Part shown: positions 36,841 to 45,411 of the stretch, in pieces
Layout of the letters: each line of letters begins with the position of its first letter
How positions within the stretch are numbered: position 1 is the stretch's first letter
NCBI GenBank assembly: GCA_020061585.1
Contig: JAGUXX010000261.1
Location: 1-56,787 of the forward strand
Origin: Betaproteobacteria bacterium
Lineage (GTDB): Bacteria; Pseudomonadota; Gammaproteobacteria; Burkholderiales; Thiobacillaceae
Length of the DNA stretch: 56,787 nt
Direction: 5' to 3'
Translations under genes and position numbers: made by a program
The notes under the pieces: generated by a model
Seen by the model: only the letters and a program-made list of their open reading frames with translations
Told to the model about the DNA's origin: nothing
The model's database searches: none

Positions 36841-37764
36841 ATGCAGGACTTTGGGGTGTCGGCGAAAATGCCGCTCGTGCAGGTTCAAACCGAGCTGAAG
36901 AACATGGCGCGCGCAGCCATGCTGGCGGTTGCCCTCTTCTCTATCTCGCCTGCCGGCGCAGGCCAGTCGCTGCGCGAGGTGTTGCCAGTGGCGCAATCAG
37001 GTGACGCCCGCGCGCAATACGTCGCTGGCATGATGTATCTACTCGGCGATGGCACTCGCCAGGACATCACCGAAGCGGTTCGCTGGTTGCAGCCGAGCGC
37101 GAAAGCCGGCACGCCGCAGGCAATGGTTGCGCTGGCGGGGCTTTATGACGCCGGGCAGGGTGTGCCGTTCGATGCCGACCGCGCGATGCAGTTGCGACAA
37201 CAGGCGGCGCGGGCGGGCGACCCGACGGCGCGCGCCCAGCTTGCCGACGACCAGCAGCTGCGCGGTCAGCGCGACTTTCGCCGAGCCAGCATCCTGACCG
37301 ATCTCAAGCAATATCGAGCCGCCATTCCTTATGCCACGGCTGCCGCCGATGCCGGCAGTGCTAATGCCCACCTGCTGCTCGGCCGCGCCTATCATTTCGG
37401 CCTTGGCGTACCGGTCGACCATCGCGCGGCCGCCGCCCTCTACCAACGATCAGCTGATGGCGGGTTGGTCGATGGCAATCGCGCGCTGGCCTATGTCTAT
37501 GAATTTGGCCTGGGGGTGGGCGTTGACCACAAGAAGGCGCTTGTCTACTACGATCGCGCGGCGGCGAAGGGCAGCGCCAAGGCCCGCCGAGCCGCCGCCA
37601 ACTTGCGTTCGCCCGATTACTATCGTCCGCCGCAGCGCTACGGCGCCGACAGCGGATCGAGCGCCGGGAATTTCTCCTGCGTCTACGGCGTTGCGGTCTT
37701 CAATCAATGTTTCGACAGCTCGACGAACGTCCAACTGGACCAGTACACCGGGCTCCCGAAGTAG
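36841..37764 (+). CDS. Sel1-repeat (TPR-like) protein
   Basis: A 307-aa protein with at least four Sel1 repeats, for example DARAQYVAGMMYLLGDGTRQ, then PQAMVALAGLYDAGQGVPFD, ANAHLLLGRAYHFGLGVPVD and GNRALAYVYEFGLGVGVDHK. GGAG 6 nt upstream supports ATG 36841; ATG 36829 and ATG 36904 (which would start the signal-like MARAAMLAVALFSISPAGAG) are alternatives. The C-terminus has two Cys (FSCVYG, NQCFDS). Likely periplasmic scaffold; partner unknown. Confidence 0.82.
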   Translation: MQDFGVSAKMPLVQVQTELKNMARAAMLAVALFSISPAGAGQSLREVLPVAQSGDARAQYVAGMMYLLGDGTRQDITEAVRWLQPSAKAGTPQAMVALAGLYDAGQGVPFDADRAMQLRQQAARAGDPTARAQLADDQQLRGQRDFRRASILTDLKQYRAAIPYATAAADAGSANAHLLLGRAYHFGLGVPVDHRAAAALYQRSADGGLVDGNRALAYVYEFGLGVGVDHKKALVYYDRAAAKGSAKARRAAANLRSPDYYRPPQRYGADSGSSAGNFSCVYGVAVFNQCFDSSTNVQLDQYTGLPK

Positions 37765-38130
37765 GCCAGGAACAATAAGGAATAGACCACGATGAAGCCA
37801 TTCAGCGCCATCAGTGACCGGTGTTGAATCGACACAAGCCGCTCTCCAAGTCTTCATGGCTCCCTGAAAGTCGGCCATATGTGGAGCTCCACATAAGGCC
37901 GAGCTTGAGTCATACGATGCTGCCCGCCTGAATGACTGTTCCGGATCGCCAATCGACCGGGACAAGCTATCGTGCAATGCGTCTGCTATGCGTTCAACAA
38001 CCGCCATTCGTAAAACCTCATGCAGCAAAGTGAGCGACAAGGATAAACAGCCAACCATGATCGCTTCCCCTGGTTCATTGAATGCTAGCCGGCGCCGGCC
38101 CTCTCCATCACGACGGGTTCGATCAACGCA
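37765..38130. other. Intergenic region with perfect 18-bp palindrome
   Basis: No supported gene in 366 nt between convergent genes. It contains the palindrome TATGTGGAG/CTCCACATA (37878-37895) with GGCC on both flanks, a possible recombinase or transposon-end site. Confidence 0.55.
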
Positions 38131-38490
38131 CTACCCTTTCCCCTGGTCGAGGTTCACGACCGGCTTGCCATGGGCATCTCCTATGACATCCCGGTCGTTC
38201 GCCTCCAGCGCCTCGCCAATTGTGGCCAGGTGCTGGCGGATCAGGGCGCGGCCGGCGTCGGCATCCACCAACCCTTCGCCCAGCATCGCCATCGAGACGA
38301 CCGCCGCTTCCAATGCGTGTACGGGCATCTTGCGGATGGCACGGGCCGTGGCGTGCGCCAGTTGCGCCGGCGTGAGCGGTTCAATGCCCAGGTCGAGCAC
38401 TTCATCGGCTACTGCGACCAGGTAGGGCAGCACGTTGAACTGGGCGAGGTAGCCGGCGGGGTCTATGAGCTTATTCATCATGCTCACCAT
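38131..38490 (-). CDS. Unknown 119-aa helical protein
   Basis: A 119-aa protein predicted all-helical (LIDPAGYLAQFNVLPYLVAV, LTPAQLAHATARAIRKMPVH, ALEAAVVSMAMLGEGLVDAD). Codon use is GC-rich at third positions, supporting coding. Start ATG 38490 (MVSMMNK); 38478 is a close alternative. No family recognised. Confidence 0.65.
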   Translation of the reverse strand: MVSMMNKLIDPAGYLAQFNVLPYLVAVADEVLDLGIEPLTPAQLAHATARAIRKMPVHALEAAVVSMAMLGEGLVDADAGRALIRQHLATIGEALEANDRDVIGDAHGKPVVNLDQGKG

Positions 38491-38831
38491 CTTCCCTTCC
38501 CGTTTATCACCCGCCGGTCCATCGCCCAGGGGTTCTCGACATGCTGGGCCGAATTCTCGATCTGCGGCCCGCGATTAAAGCTGCGTGCATGAGTCGCGGC
38601 GATCGCTCGGCTATCGAGGATACCGACCTGCTCAGGATCGGCCACCACGACCATCTGACATGCGCCTGTAAACCCGGTGGGGTAACCAGACGTAGGGATG
38701 CATCCACTCCCGGCCCAGGCCGTTGGTGACTGACACAGTGGCGAAATTTGCCGGACATTGGCGCCAATACGCCATTGCAAGACGTGGTTGTAGCGAACTA
38801 TCTGGGCTTCGAATTCAGGGATCAGAGCCAT
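38484..38831 (-). CDS. Uncertain 115-aa reading frame
   Basis: ATG 38831 with GGAGAG upstream gives MALIPEFEAQIVRYNHVLQW and a plausible N-terminal 40 residues. The rest (CQSPTAWAGSGCIPTSGYPT) is of odd composition, so a frameshifted or spurious gene is possible. It overlaps both neighbours slightly. Confidence 0.4.
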   Translation of the reverse strand: MALIPEFEAQIVRYNHVLQWRIGANVRQISPLCQSPTAWAGSGCIPTSGYPTGFTGACQMVVVADPEQVGILDSRAIAATHARSFNRGPQIENSAQHVENPWAMDRRVINGKGRW

Positions 38832-39249
38832 GAGGCGTCTCTCTCCGGTCGGATGGGGTTGAAGGGCGGCGTATCCGACAACGCAGGAAGTTCTGGCGCA
38901 CCCCTTTGACTTGCTGACGGCCACAGAAATGGCAATGCCAGGGCAGCGGCAAGGTGCTTTCCTCAGGCGCCTTCGGATGGGGTGGCAGTAAATCGGATGG
39001 GGCCGGGGGTGGGGTACCGTGATGCGTCACTTTCTTTTGCCGCGCACGGTAGCGGCGTTGGCGCTCGGCGTGGGTGCGGCGGCCACGCCGAGTCGATTGA
39101 TAGCGCCGACCGGCCGCGCGCAGTGAACAGGCGCGGGCCGCCTGGGCACAACCATCGGCACAGTAGCGCTGGCCTCGGTCGCAGCAGCTACAGATGAATA
39201 CTGCTGCGCCGCAGTGGGCGCAGAGGAAACTTCGTCCTGAAGGCTCCAT
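38815..39249 (-). CDS. Small Cys-rich basic protein of mobile-element type
   Basis: A 144-aa protein. FLCAHCGAAVFICSCCDRGQ and RYCADGCAQAARACS hold a zinc-finger-like Cys set. A very basic helix (RRGRRTHAERQRRYRARQKK) is followed by VTHHGTPPP and a second finger (WHCHFCGRQQ). Proteins of this pattern are frequent beside transposable elements in beta- and gammaproteobacteria. ATG 39249 was preferred to GTG 39309. A nucleic-acid-binding role is likely; nothing more is known. Confidence 0.72.
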   Translation of the reverse strand: MEPSGRSFLCAHCGAAVFICSCCDRGQRYCADGCAQAARACSLRAAGRRYQSTRRGRRTHAERQRRYRARQKKVTHHGTPPPAPSDLLPPHPKAPEESTLPLPWHCHFCGRQQVKGVRQNFLRCRIRRPSTPSDRRETPHGSDP

Positions 39250-39620
39250 CGGCAACGAGTGGCCGATGGGTGCTCGACAGGATCGAGCAATGAGTGAGAT
39301 ACATTCCACGCAACGTCGCCCACTTGGGCACGGGGCGTGGCATTAGCGAGAACTTGCTGGTTTAAGTGGGTCTCGCCTGCTTTATTCGACTGGCGCGTTT
39401 TCTAGCGCACTTCCTTGAGCCCGCTTCGCCAGCGTCTCATTGCCTTCCCGGCCGACCTCCGCTATCCCTGCCTGCCAGGAAAATTGAACTGCCAAGCTGG
39501 CTTCCGATATTGATTTCGGATTTCTATTTGTTCTTTCGGACTACCTTGTTTTCGCGCTTTGCCTGGCACCTCACGCGCAACAATGCACATAACATACTGA
39601 TTATATTACATATCACTCCC

Positions 39621-39693
39621 TGTAAATGGGGGCATTTCGTCATTTTCCCATCCTGTAAATGGGGACATCTCGCCCCGTAAACAGGGACATTTC
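39621..39693 (+). repeat. Iteron cluster 1 (three copies)
   Basis: 18-bp direct repeats at 39621, 39654 and 39676, consensus (T/C)GTAAA(T/C)(G/A)GGG(A/G)CAT(T/C)TC. Start-to-start distances are 33 and 22 bp, multiples of the helical turn, so bound Rep would sit on one face. Confidence 0.92.
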
Positions 39694-39834
39694 GCAGTGC
39701 ATTGCATTCCTACAGCCACGATGAGAATCGCCTTTCAGCCGGCGCATCAACGCCGTGCAAAGCCCCTGTCCATGCACTATCCCACCGATCAGCCGTGCTG
39801 TAATTCTTCATCGCATGGCATAGGAAATCGAAAG

Positions 39835-39843
39835 TTATCCACA
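39835..39843 (+). promoter_or_regulatory. DnaA box between iteron clusters
   Basis: TTATCCACA, the perfect consensus DnaA box, 32 nt before iteron cluster 2. Confidence 0.85.
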
Positions 39844-39874
39844 GATCACAGAGAGCCGCCATCCGGCTCCTCCC

Positions 39875-39990
39875 CATAAACAGGGACATTTCACTTTTCG
39901 CGCCCCTGTAAACGAGGATATTTCATCCCGTAAATGGGGACATCTCATCCTGTAAACAGGGGCATGCCGTCCTGTAGACAGGGACATCTC
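39875..39990 (+). repeat. Iteron cluster 2 (five copies)
   Basis: Repeats of the same consensus start at 39875, 39907, 39929, 39951 and 39973, the last four exactly 22 bp apart. All eight iterons point the same way. The copy at 39951 differs most (ends GGGGCATGCC). Confidence 0.93.
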
Positions 39991-39996
39991 GCGAAG

Positions 39997-40005
39997 TTAT
40001 CCACA
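39997..40005 (+). promoter_or_regulatory. DnaA box after iteron cluster 2
   Basis: A second perfect TTATCCACA, 7 nt after the last iteron, on the same strand as the first. Confidence 0.85.
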
Positions 40006-40394
40006 GGCAGAGCCACCCACAGAATCAACTTGGAGGGGCTGCTCCACATGCCGCCGGAAACGTGTATTCACGCGCGTTTACGACGATTCGAGGGGGGGCT
40101 GTAGGAATGGACTAGCCCCCCTTCGAATCGACCTGCAAATTTCGCCCTAAACCTATTAAACCTTTTAAAGGAAAAGCAACAACAACACGCGCGCGAATGC
40201 CAGGGCTGGGAAAGCACGAGGTTGTTGTTGTTTTCTGAATTCTTGAAATCTTCTTCCGAGGCACCTACAGAACGCTCATGTCAGCGCAGTCAGAGAAAAC
40301 CGAAAAGGTTTTCACCCGCCTCGGTGCTGCCGAGTCTGCATCGAGACGCCATGGGCAAGGTGGGCATGGGAGGTACCCGGGCGGACACAACCGG

Positions 40395-40575
40395 GCGCCG
40401 ATAGCCAGGCAGAACCATGTTTTGCAGGCGAGCGGGGGAACGGATTGGGCTCAGCAAGGGGCCTATCGCTTTCCTGGGTGGGTTTTTCTGACCTGGGAAT
40501 GCCCTTGCCTACATCAACCCCATTTGACGCAATGGCGGGCGTCTTATTGGCTTGTGCAACGGTATCGTGTGATGT
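40395..40575 (-). pseudogene. Duplicated fragment of rep
   Basis: Translation on the minus strand gives HDTVAQANKTPAIASNGVDV, ESDRPLAEPNPFPRSP, close to SDAVAEGGKTPAVASNGGVT and ESGKLLTEPNPIPARL within Rep (about 41120-41310). The DNA also matches (GTTTTGCAGGCGAGC in both). The copy lacks the initiator domains and diverges past the linker. It is a remnant of a partial duplication or of a second rep. Confidence 0.75.
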
Positions 40576-40681
40576 GGTCTGAGGGGTGGCGGTCCTGATC
40601 ACCCAGGTCGGACTCCAGGGTAGTCTCGGGTTTAGCGCTCAGCAGTCTCAGGACATGCTTTGCCCGCGAGGTTGCGGAAGA

Positions 40682-42106
40682 TCAGTGGTTGAGTGTGCCC
40701 AGATAGGACAGAAACTCAGCCCTGGCCCAGGGGTGCGCCAGCCCGCCACGATGGAAGATATCGACAATGTTCTGCTTGTGCTTCGATGTGGACAGCCAAG
40801 CCAGGAACTTCTCCAGAACATCCTGCCGGCCGTCCTCGGGCAACGCGTCGAAGTGCGCCCACAAGGACTGGTTCCGTTTCATCTCCGCCCGGGCCTTCTC
40901 GCGACGCTGTGCTTCCAGTCGCTCCTTGGCGGTTTGCTTTGCTTTGGCTTCCTCTTCGCGGTCCTGGTCGTGCTGGCTCCGCCTGATGGCAGCGCCCTCC
41001 TTCAGCGCCGCGAGGAAGTAGGGGGCAATGTCTTTCACCTTGCCGGCGTTGTAACGGGACAGCACGTAATCCATTGCCCCCAAGATGGCTGCCTCCGGGT
41101 GTTCGCTGCATACCCGAGCAGCAACTTGTGCCGAAAGGCAGAACTCGTTTTGCAGGCGAGCAGGGATCGGATTCGGCTCCGTCAGAAGTTTGCCGCTCTC
41201 TCGGACGGTTGTTTCTGACCCGTGAATGCGCTCACCTGTAACGCCCCCGTTTGAGGCAACAGCCGGGGTCTTACCGCCTTCTGCAACAGCATCCGACCCC
41301 GATGCGTCCGAGGGTGGCGCAGGTACAAACTTGTCCACTCTTTCCCTCGGCGGTTCAATCTGCATGGATTGCTGAAGGTTTTCACCGATCAGGAATCGGA
41401 CTTCTGCAACACGGCGGGCCTGCCGCTTCACTTCAATGGTCAAGACGAGATCGGTCACGGCGTTGACCTCCCGGAGCGCAGGCAGGATTACACGCTCGTT
41501 GAGTTTCCTGTAGTCCTCGTAGTAAGGATCACGTGCCCCAAGAAGTGCCCTGATAGCCTCGACCGGAAAGGACGGCGTTTGCCCCAGTTTTCGAAAGCGC
41601 GCGCAATTTTCGTATAGCGCCAAGGCATAGCAGGAGTGGAAGCGGCGCACGATGTCGATGTCGAGCAACACATAGAACTGGGGATTGAATAGCTTCGCCC
41701 GGAGGTGAGGGCTGTAGGCGTAAGTACAGACCCCATCAATGATGTCCGCGCTGGCCAGCAGGGTGGAAACGCCCCACTCCCGTTTTCCGGCTTCGTTCAG
41801 GATGTCCCACTCGATCGTTGTGCTCGTGAGGCCCTTCAACAGATCCTTGATGCGGGCGATGTCGTGGCTGTCATAACCGATCAGGTCGACGAGTTGGCTG
41901 ACCGGTATACGGTGGATCGAGATGCTCAGGTTCGGCAGCTCATAGTAGGCATTGAGCAGAAGCGCGTTGATCAGCTTGCGCTGAACCAGAGAAACGTTGT
42001 TGGTGATGTGGACCGCCTCGACGCATTTTCTGACTTGGCGAGTACGGGTCTTTCTCGCTGTTTTCTCGGTGCGTTTCCCGGTCGGGAGGCTGGCGTCTTT
42101 GGTCAC
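40682..42106 (-). CDS. Plasmid replication initiator (Rep_3/RepB-like)
   Basis: A 474-aa initiator. The two winged-helix domains of Rep_3 proteins lie near the N-terminus: VRKCVEAVHITNNVSLVQRK, LINALLLNAYYELPN, TTIEWDILNEAGKREWGVST, AKLFNPQFYVLLDIDIVRRF and YRKLNERVILPALREVNAVT. A long linker and a charged helical tail follow. The start at GTG 42106 has GGGAG 8 nt upstream; the first base of GTG is the last base of the TAG of the preceding small gene. An open frame extends to 42496 but runs through that gene in another frame. Iterons lie 0.7 kb downstream. Confidence 0.9.
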   Translation of the reverse strand: MTKDASLPTGKRTEKTARKTRTRQVRKCVEAVHITNNVSLVQRKLINALLLNAYYELPNLSISIHRIPVSQLVDLIGYDSHDIARIKDLLKGLTSTTIEWDILNEAGKREWGVSTLLASADIIDGVCTYAYSPHLRAKLFNPQFYVLLDIDIVRRFHSCYALALYENCARFRKLGQTPSFPVEAIRALLGARDPYYEDYRKLNERVILPALREVNAVTDLVLTIEVKRQARRVAEVRFLIGENLQQSMQIEPPRERVDKFVPAPPSDASGSDAVAEGGKTPAVASNGGVTGERIHGSETTVRESGKLLTEPNPIPARLQNEFCLSAQVAARVCSEHPEAAILGAMDYVLSRYNAGKVKDIAPYFLAALKEGAAIRRSQHDQDREEEAKAKQTAKERLEAQRREKARAEMKRNQSLWAHFDALPEDGRQDVLEKFLAWLSTSKHKQNIVDIFHRGGLAHPWARAEFLSYLGTLNH

Positions 42107-42360
42107 TACAGATACTCCCGTGCCAATAGCCTGATCGCCTCGCGCTGCACCAACCTGGAAAATCCGATACGTTGGTAGCGGACCTCTGGCCGCGACTGGA
42201 CATCGCGTTCTTCCGTCTCGGCAGCCCAGATCACGAACTGATCGGCTCCTCTCAATTTTTTCATCACTAACTCCACCCGCTCTTTGTCCAGCTGCACCGA
42301 GGCCCGTACGACCTGGATGAAGACAATGCGCGTGGAATGTGCTCCATCGTGTTGATTCAT
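42106..42360 (-). CDS. Small protein translationally coupled to rep
   Basis: An 84-aa protein (STRIVFIQVVRASVQLDKER, then VELVMKKLRGADQFVIWAAE). Its stop TAG shares a base with the rep GTG, so it can set rep translation. It contains no plain HTH. A copy-control or leader role is inferred from position. ATG 42360 was chosen; an in-frame ATG at 42384 lies very close to the promoter motif. Confidence 0.65.
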   Translation of the reverse strand: MNQHDGAHSTRIVFIQVVRASVQLDKERVELVMKKLRGADQFVIWAAETEERDVQSRPEVRYQRIGFSRLVQREAIRLLAREYL

Positions 42361-42390
42361 AACGCGAGAGTTTAGCGCCAGCATTGCATG

Positions 42391-42413
42391 AATATACGAT
42401 GTTATATCGTTGC
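42391..42413 (-). promoter_or_regulatory. rep operon promoter with GCAACGATATA motif and palindrome
   Basis: On the minus strand GTACATGCAACGATATAAC contains the motif shared with parM (GTACTTGCAACGGTATATG) and ssb. ACGAT-GTTAT-ATCGT (42396-42410) is a palindrome over the likely -10 (TATAAC), where a regulator could bind. Another 280 nt to 42691 hold no gene. Confidence 0.6.
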
Positions 42414-42691
42414 ATGTACTGCCATTTTCTAAGAAGTAAGTTGCATGCAGGGGCGAGATCAGGCCTTTCCACTTGTCCTGTGTGCTGCGAGATCAAATCG
42501 AGGCGAGGCGCGTGTTGTCAGCCAACAGGTGCGCTTCCGCATCCCTGGTGGCGTAGTTGCTCGACTTCAGCCGCTTGGCTGCGTGCCAGGTGCGGTGCTG
42601 AATTTGTTCAACTACGAGCAGGACCAAACTTTCCAAGGTGCCGAGCCGCCGGTCAGATGGCGAGTTGATCAAAACAAGGGGAACGGAAGTC

Positions 42692-43636
42692 CTACATCAA
42701 AGTGATGTACTGATGAATCCGGGCAAGCATGACCTCGAAATTCGGTTGTCCCTGGTAGTACAACGCCTGAGTTTTGCGGTATTCCGTGGCAAAACGCCGC
42801 CGCTCGTCGGCATCCTCCAGCAGGAAAGCGGGGTTGTTCGCGATCACCCGTTCATCGCCAGTCCGGAACCGCTGCGCCTTGCGCTCCTGATAGGCAGGTT
42901 CCTTCATGAAGGCTTGAACTTCTTCGAGATCAAGCAGGCAGTAAACGTCGTAGTAGTGGCGCAGGAAATTGGCCGGGAAGGTCTGCGTCTTGCGGAGACC
43001 CCGGTATTTGGTTGAGATCGTCTGCAGCTTCTCGACGAAGGTATGGGTCGGCGCATAACACGGCACACCGACCGCACGGTTGTCGATTACCTCAGCACCG
43101 CGCTCGCGCGCCGTGTCCCAGGCCCATGAAGAAATGGTCACGGGACGGTTCGGGGCGGTATCGTCGAAGCCGAGTTCGAGCAGGATCCCATCCTTGACCC
43201 CCAACAGCGGTGTGCTTCTTTGTCGATACGACAGCCGGATGCCGGCACTGCGCAGTTTCTCGTCGTCGAAGCCGGTGTCCCGTTCAACTTGAACAATGCC
43301 GGGAATACGTATCTGCGTCGCAAGCCAGTCGTAAAAATCGCGGCGAGAAGCGATCTGCGCTGGCTTGTCCTGGTTGCGGCCGGTCTTGACCGCCATGCCA
43401 TCGGGGGGCTCGATATGGATGTCAATGTCCTCGGAGAATCGGTGGATCACGCCAAAGCCCTTGGACAGCGAGGTTCCACCCTTCAGTTCGAAGCGAAGGC
43501 CCTGGGTCTGCAATCCCCAGAGGCAGTGCATGATCCAGTAATCTTTCTCGACCAGCGTGGGATCAAGGCCTCGCTCGTCCGCAACCAGCGCAAGCAACTG
43601 ACTGAAGTCCTTGCGGTCGTGCAAGAACTCAGCCAC
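42692..43636 (-). CDS. abiEii: AbiEii-type nucleotidyltransferase toxin
   Basis: A 314-aa protein with the nucleotidyltransferase core GGTSLSK (53-59) and SEDIDI (68-73), typical of AbiEii. The C-terminal helical half (THTFVEKLQTISTKYRGLRK, YYDVYCLLD) also fits. AbiEii uses NTPs and gives phage abortive infection and plasmid maintenance as a type IV toxin. It overlaps its antitoxin gene by 8 nt. Confidence 0.92.
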   Translation of the reverse strand: MAEFLHDRKDFSQLLALVADERGLDPTLVEKDYWIMHCLWGLQTQGLRFELKGGTSLSKGFGVIHRFSEDIDIHIEPPDGMAVKTGRNQDKPAQIASRRDFYDWLATQIRIPGIVQVERDTGFDDEKLRSAGIRLSYRQRSTPLLGVKDGILLELGFDDTAPNRPVTISSWAWDTARERGAEVIDNRAVGVPCYAPTHTFVEKLQTISTKYRGLRKTQTFPANFLRHYYDVYCLLDLEEVQAFMKEPAYQERKAQRFRTGDERVIANNPAFLLEDADERRRFATEYRKTQALYYQGQPNFEVMLARIHQYITLM

Positions 43637-44240
43637 CGGCCCAGTCCCTCACACGCTTTTGTGTCGCCACAGTGCCGTAGCTTTCGAGGGCCCGCCGCAA
43701 TCGAGATGGGTCGAACGTCGGCAGTTTATCCTGCGCCTGTCGCAGCACCTCGCCCCGGTCTTCGGCCAACTCGTCCAGGTTATTCAGCAGGTCGACGAAC
43801 AGGAACTCGTGCGTGAGTTTCTTCGGAAAACGCGGCTTCACCCGGAAGTCGAATTGCCGGTTGCCCAGCTTGAACACGCCGTGGCGCTTGTGGTTGTAGA
43901 CCAGAGTACGGTTATAGAGCTGGGTCGTACCCAAGCCCACCACGTTGTAGATTGAGGGCGAGAACACCAGGAAATCCTTGTCGCGTAGGAAGCTGCCGAC
44001 CAACTCGGCATCCTCCGGCGGCAGCGGTCCGAAGCTGGATTGGCGTGGGGCGTAGTACAGCCCCTGCGCCAGCTTCCTCAGACGTCCCGATGTGACCAAC
44101 TCTCGCAAGTGGCGGTCCACCGCATTGGACAGTCGGGCAAGCTCTTCGCGCCGATACACGCGGCCTGCCCGCAGCTCACCAGCGAGATGCGAAGCCGCAC
44201 CCAGAACCGGGCCAACAGAGCGAGAAAGCGTAACGGTCAT
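43629..44240 (-). CDS. abiEi: AbiEi-type antitoxin/repressor
   Basis: A 203-aa protein. The N-terminal winged helix (VYRREELARLSNAVDRHLRE, LVTSGRLRKLAQGLYYAPR) and the C-terminal AbiEi domain (FLVFSPSIYNVVGLGTTQLY; HKRHGVFKLGNRQFDFRVKP) are clear. In AbiE systems this protein represses the operon. Compare the AbiEi-like domain fused to Fic at 25179. Confidence 0.88.
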   Translation of the reverse strand: MTVTLSRSVGPVLGAASHLAGELRAGRVYRREELARLSNAVDRHLRELVTSGRLRKLAQGLYYAPRQSSFGPLPPEDAELVGSFLRDKDFLVFSPSIYNVVGLGTTQLYNRTLVYNHKRHGVFKLGNRQFDFRVKPRFPKKLTHEFLFVDLLNNLDELAEDRGEVLRQAQDKLPTFDPSRLRRALESYGTVATQKRVRDWAGG

Positions 44241-44360
44241 GCTTGATTACTCATTGAAGTTTCATGCAATATTAGCCAGTTTCACTGACCTTCACCAGCG
44301 GCATGCCGGGCACCAGGAGCCAACCCGCACCTTCACGGGGCAAACAGCCACCTTCACCTA

Positions 44361-44549
44361 TCACCTGGGCGAATAACCTGCCTCGGCCAGCGCCTTCCGG
44401 ACCTTCTCAGCCGCGAACATCATGCGATAGGCCTCGTCGTTGTCCTGCGCATTGACGAAAAACTGGTCGAAGCCCACCCGTTTGAGGAACTGGGCCAAGT
44501 CCCAAGCCTCCGATTCGGAAAGTCGAACCTGCACTTCCACGTCCGCCAT
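44361..44549 (-). CDS. Small conserved plasmid protein
   Basis: A 62-aa protein: VQVRLSESEAWDLAQFLKRV, then GFDQFF and DNDEAYRMMFAAEKVRKALA. The E-A-W-x-L-A-x-F-L-K-R pattern is familiar from small plasmid and element proteins, but the function is unknown. It follows the membrane protein gene by 3 nt in the same direction. Confidence 0.75.
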   Translation of the reverse strand: MADVEVQVRLSESEAWDLAQFLKRVGFDQFFVNAQDNDEAYRMMFAAEKVRKALAEAGYSPR

Positions 44550-44552
44550 CGC

Positions 44553-44771
44553 TCACCCCCCGCTGTTCTTCAATGACGACGAATGGCTACGCAATGCACG
44601 CCTTCGGCCACGCATCCACATCGTGAAGGCGCCCGTGGCCACACCCACCACCCAGCCAGACCACCACTGCGACGCGACCGCCAGAACAAGCGCCGCAGCG
44701 ATGGCGAACACCAGCACCAGTACGATGGCATCGTCAGCGTTGGACACCCATGAGCAATCAAGCCATTTCAT
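44553..44771 (-). CDS. Small membrane protein
   Basis: A 72-aa protein with two hydrophobic segments (DDAIVLVLVFAIAAALVLAV and GWVVGVATGAFTMW) and a basic C-terminal tail. ATG 44771 overlaps the end of the upstream gene by 14 nt. Topology: two TM helices or a hairpin. Function unknown. Confidence 0.7.
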   Translation of the reverse strand: MKWLDCSWVSNADDAIVLVLVFAIAAALVLAVASQWWSGWVVGVATGAFTMWMRGRRRALRSHSSSLKNSGG

Positions 44772-45315
44772 GTTCACCCCACTCCCCATAGAGGCTGTCC
44801 AGGTTCTGTTCGCTCGCGGCTTGTAGTTCAGCCAGCCGTTTTTTCTGGTAGTCCAGCACCGGTTTCTGATGGATCTTGAGGCTGTTCACCGATTGCCGGG
44901 TTCGATACAGCAGCATGGACAGGCTCTTTCGCATCGTCAGCAGCTTGTCGACGATAGCTACAGTTTCCGCCGTGACGTCGGCGTTGACCTCGAACGCCCC
45001 ACGTCGGCATACGCGTTTGGTGAGATGGCCGTTGACTTGCTTCGGCCAGAATCGACCTGTGCGAGGGCTTTGGTGCCAGGCCACTACCACGGGCTCAGCC
45101 TGGTCAGGCCGATGGCGTTTCCAGAAGCGCAGGCCCAGCTTGCCGGCCATCGGGGGCTGCGAGTAGTTCAGCAAGGCATCCGACTTCAGTAACAGTTCAT
45201 CGACTTCAGTAAGCAGATTTCCGATATCGGCAAACAGTGAACGCCCCTCTTCGGCGATCCCGGCCAGCCAGACACGGTGCTCTGCAATGCGGTCCTCGTT
45301 ACTCGGGGAGTCCAT
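44758..45315 (-). CDS. Unknown plasmid protein with helical C-terminus
   Basis: A 185-aa protein. RFWKRHRPDQAEPVVVAWHQ then PRTGRFWPKQVNG is a compact basic region; the C-terminal 80 residues form a long helix (AIVDKLLTMRKSLSMLLYRT). ATG 45315 was chosen; an in-frame TTG at 45417 lies inside the GCAACGGTATAT motif and is unlikely. It is divergent from parM. Confidence 0.7.
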   Translation of the reverse strand: MDSPSNEDRIAEHRVWLAGIAEEGRSLFADIGNLLTEVDELLLKSDALLNYSQPPMAGKLGLRFWKRHRPDQAEPVVVAWHQSPRTGRFWPKQVNGHLTKRVCRRGAFEVNADVTAETVAIVDKLLTMRKSLSMLLYRTRQSVNSLKIHQKPVLDYQKKRLAELQAASEQNLDSLYGEWGEHEMA

Positions 45316-45411
45316 TTCGGGGGTGGCTTGGGGATCAATAAGGTTATGGGGTTCGGGGTCGGGCTCGCGTGTGTTCCGAGCTGGAATGATGTTATCGTTT
45401 GTTGTGCGTAC

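Larger units (their letters stand above)
39250..40681. other. Origin of replication region (oriV)
   Basis: A 1.4-kb region without an intact gene. It contains an AT-rich stretch (about 39583-39616), eight iterons, two DnaA boxes, a second AT-rich stretch (40141-40230) and a rep gene remnant (40395-40575). Rep, encoded next to it, should bind the iterons and DnaA the boxes to open the AT-rich DNA. This is the layout of iteron-type theta plasmids. Confidence 0.85.

Noticed and set aside
39621-39990. CRISPR-like array
   Set aside because: The repeats are 18 bp with 4-15 bp gaps, beside a rep gene and DnaA boxes; they are iterons.
40558-40570. GCAACGGTAT, resembling the shared promoter motif
   Set aside because: It lies in the rep remnant with no gene downstream in that direction and departs from the consensus after ten bases.
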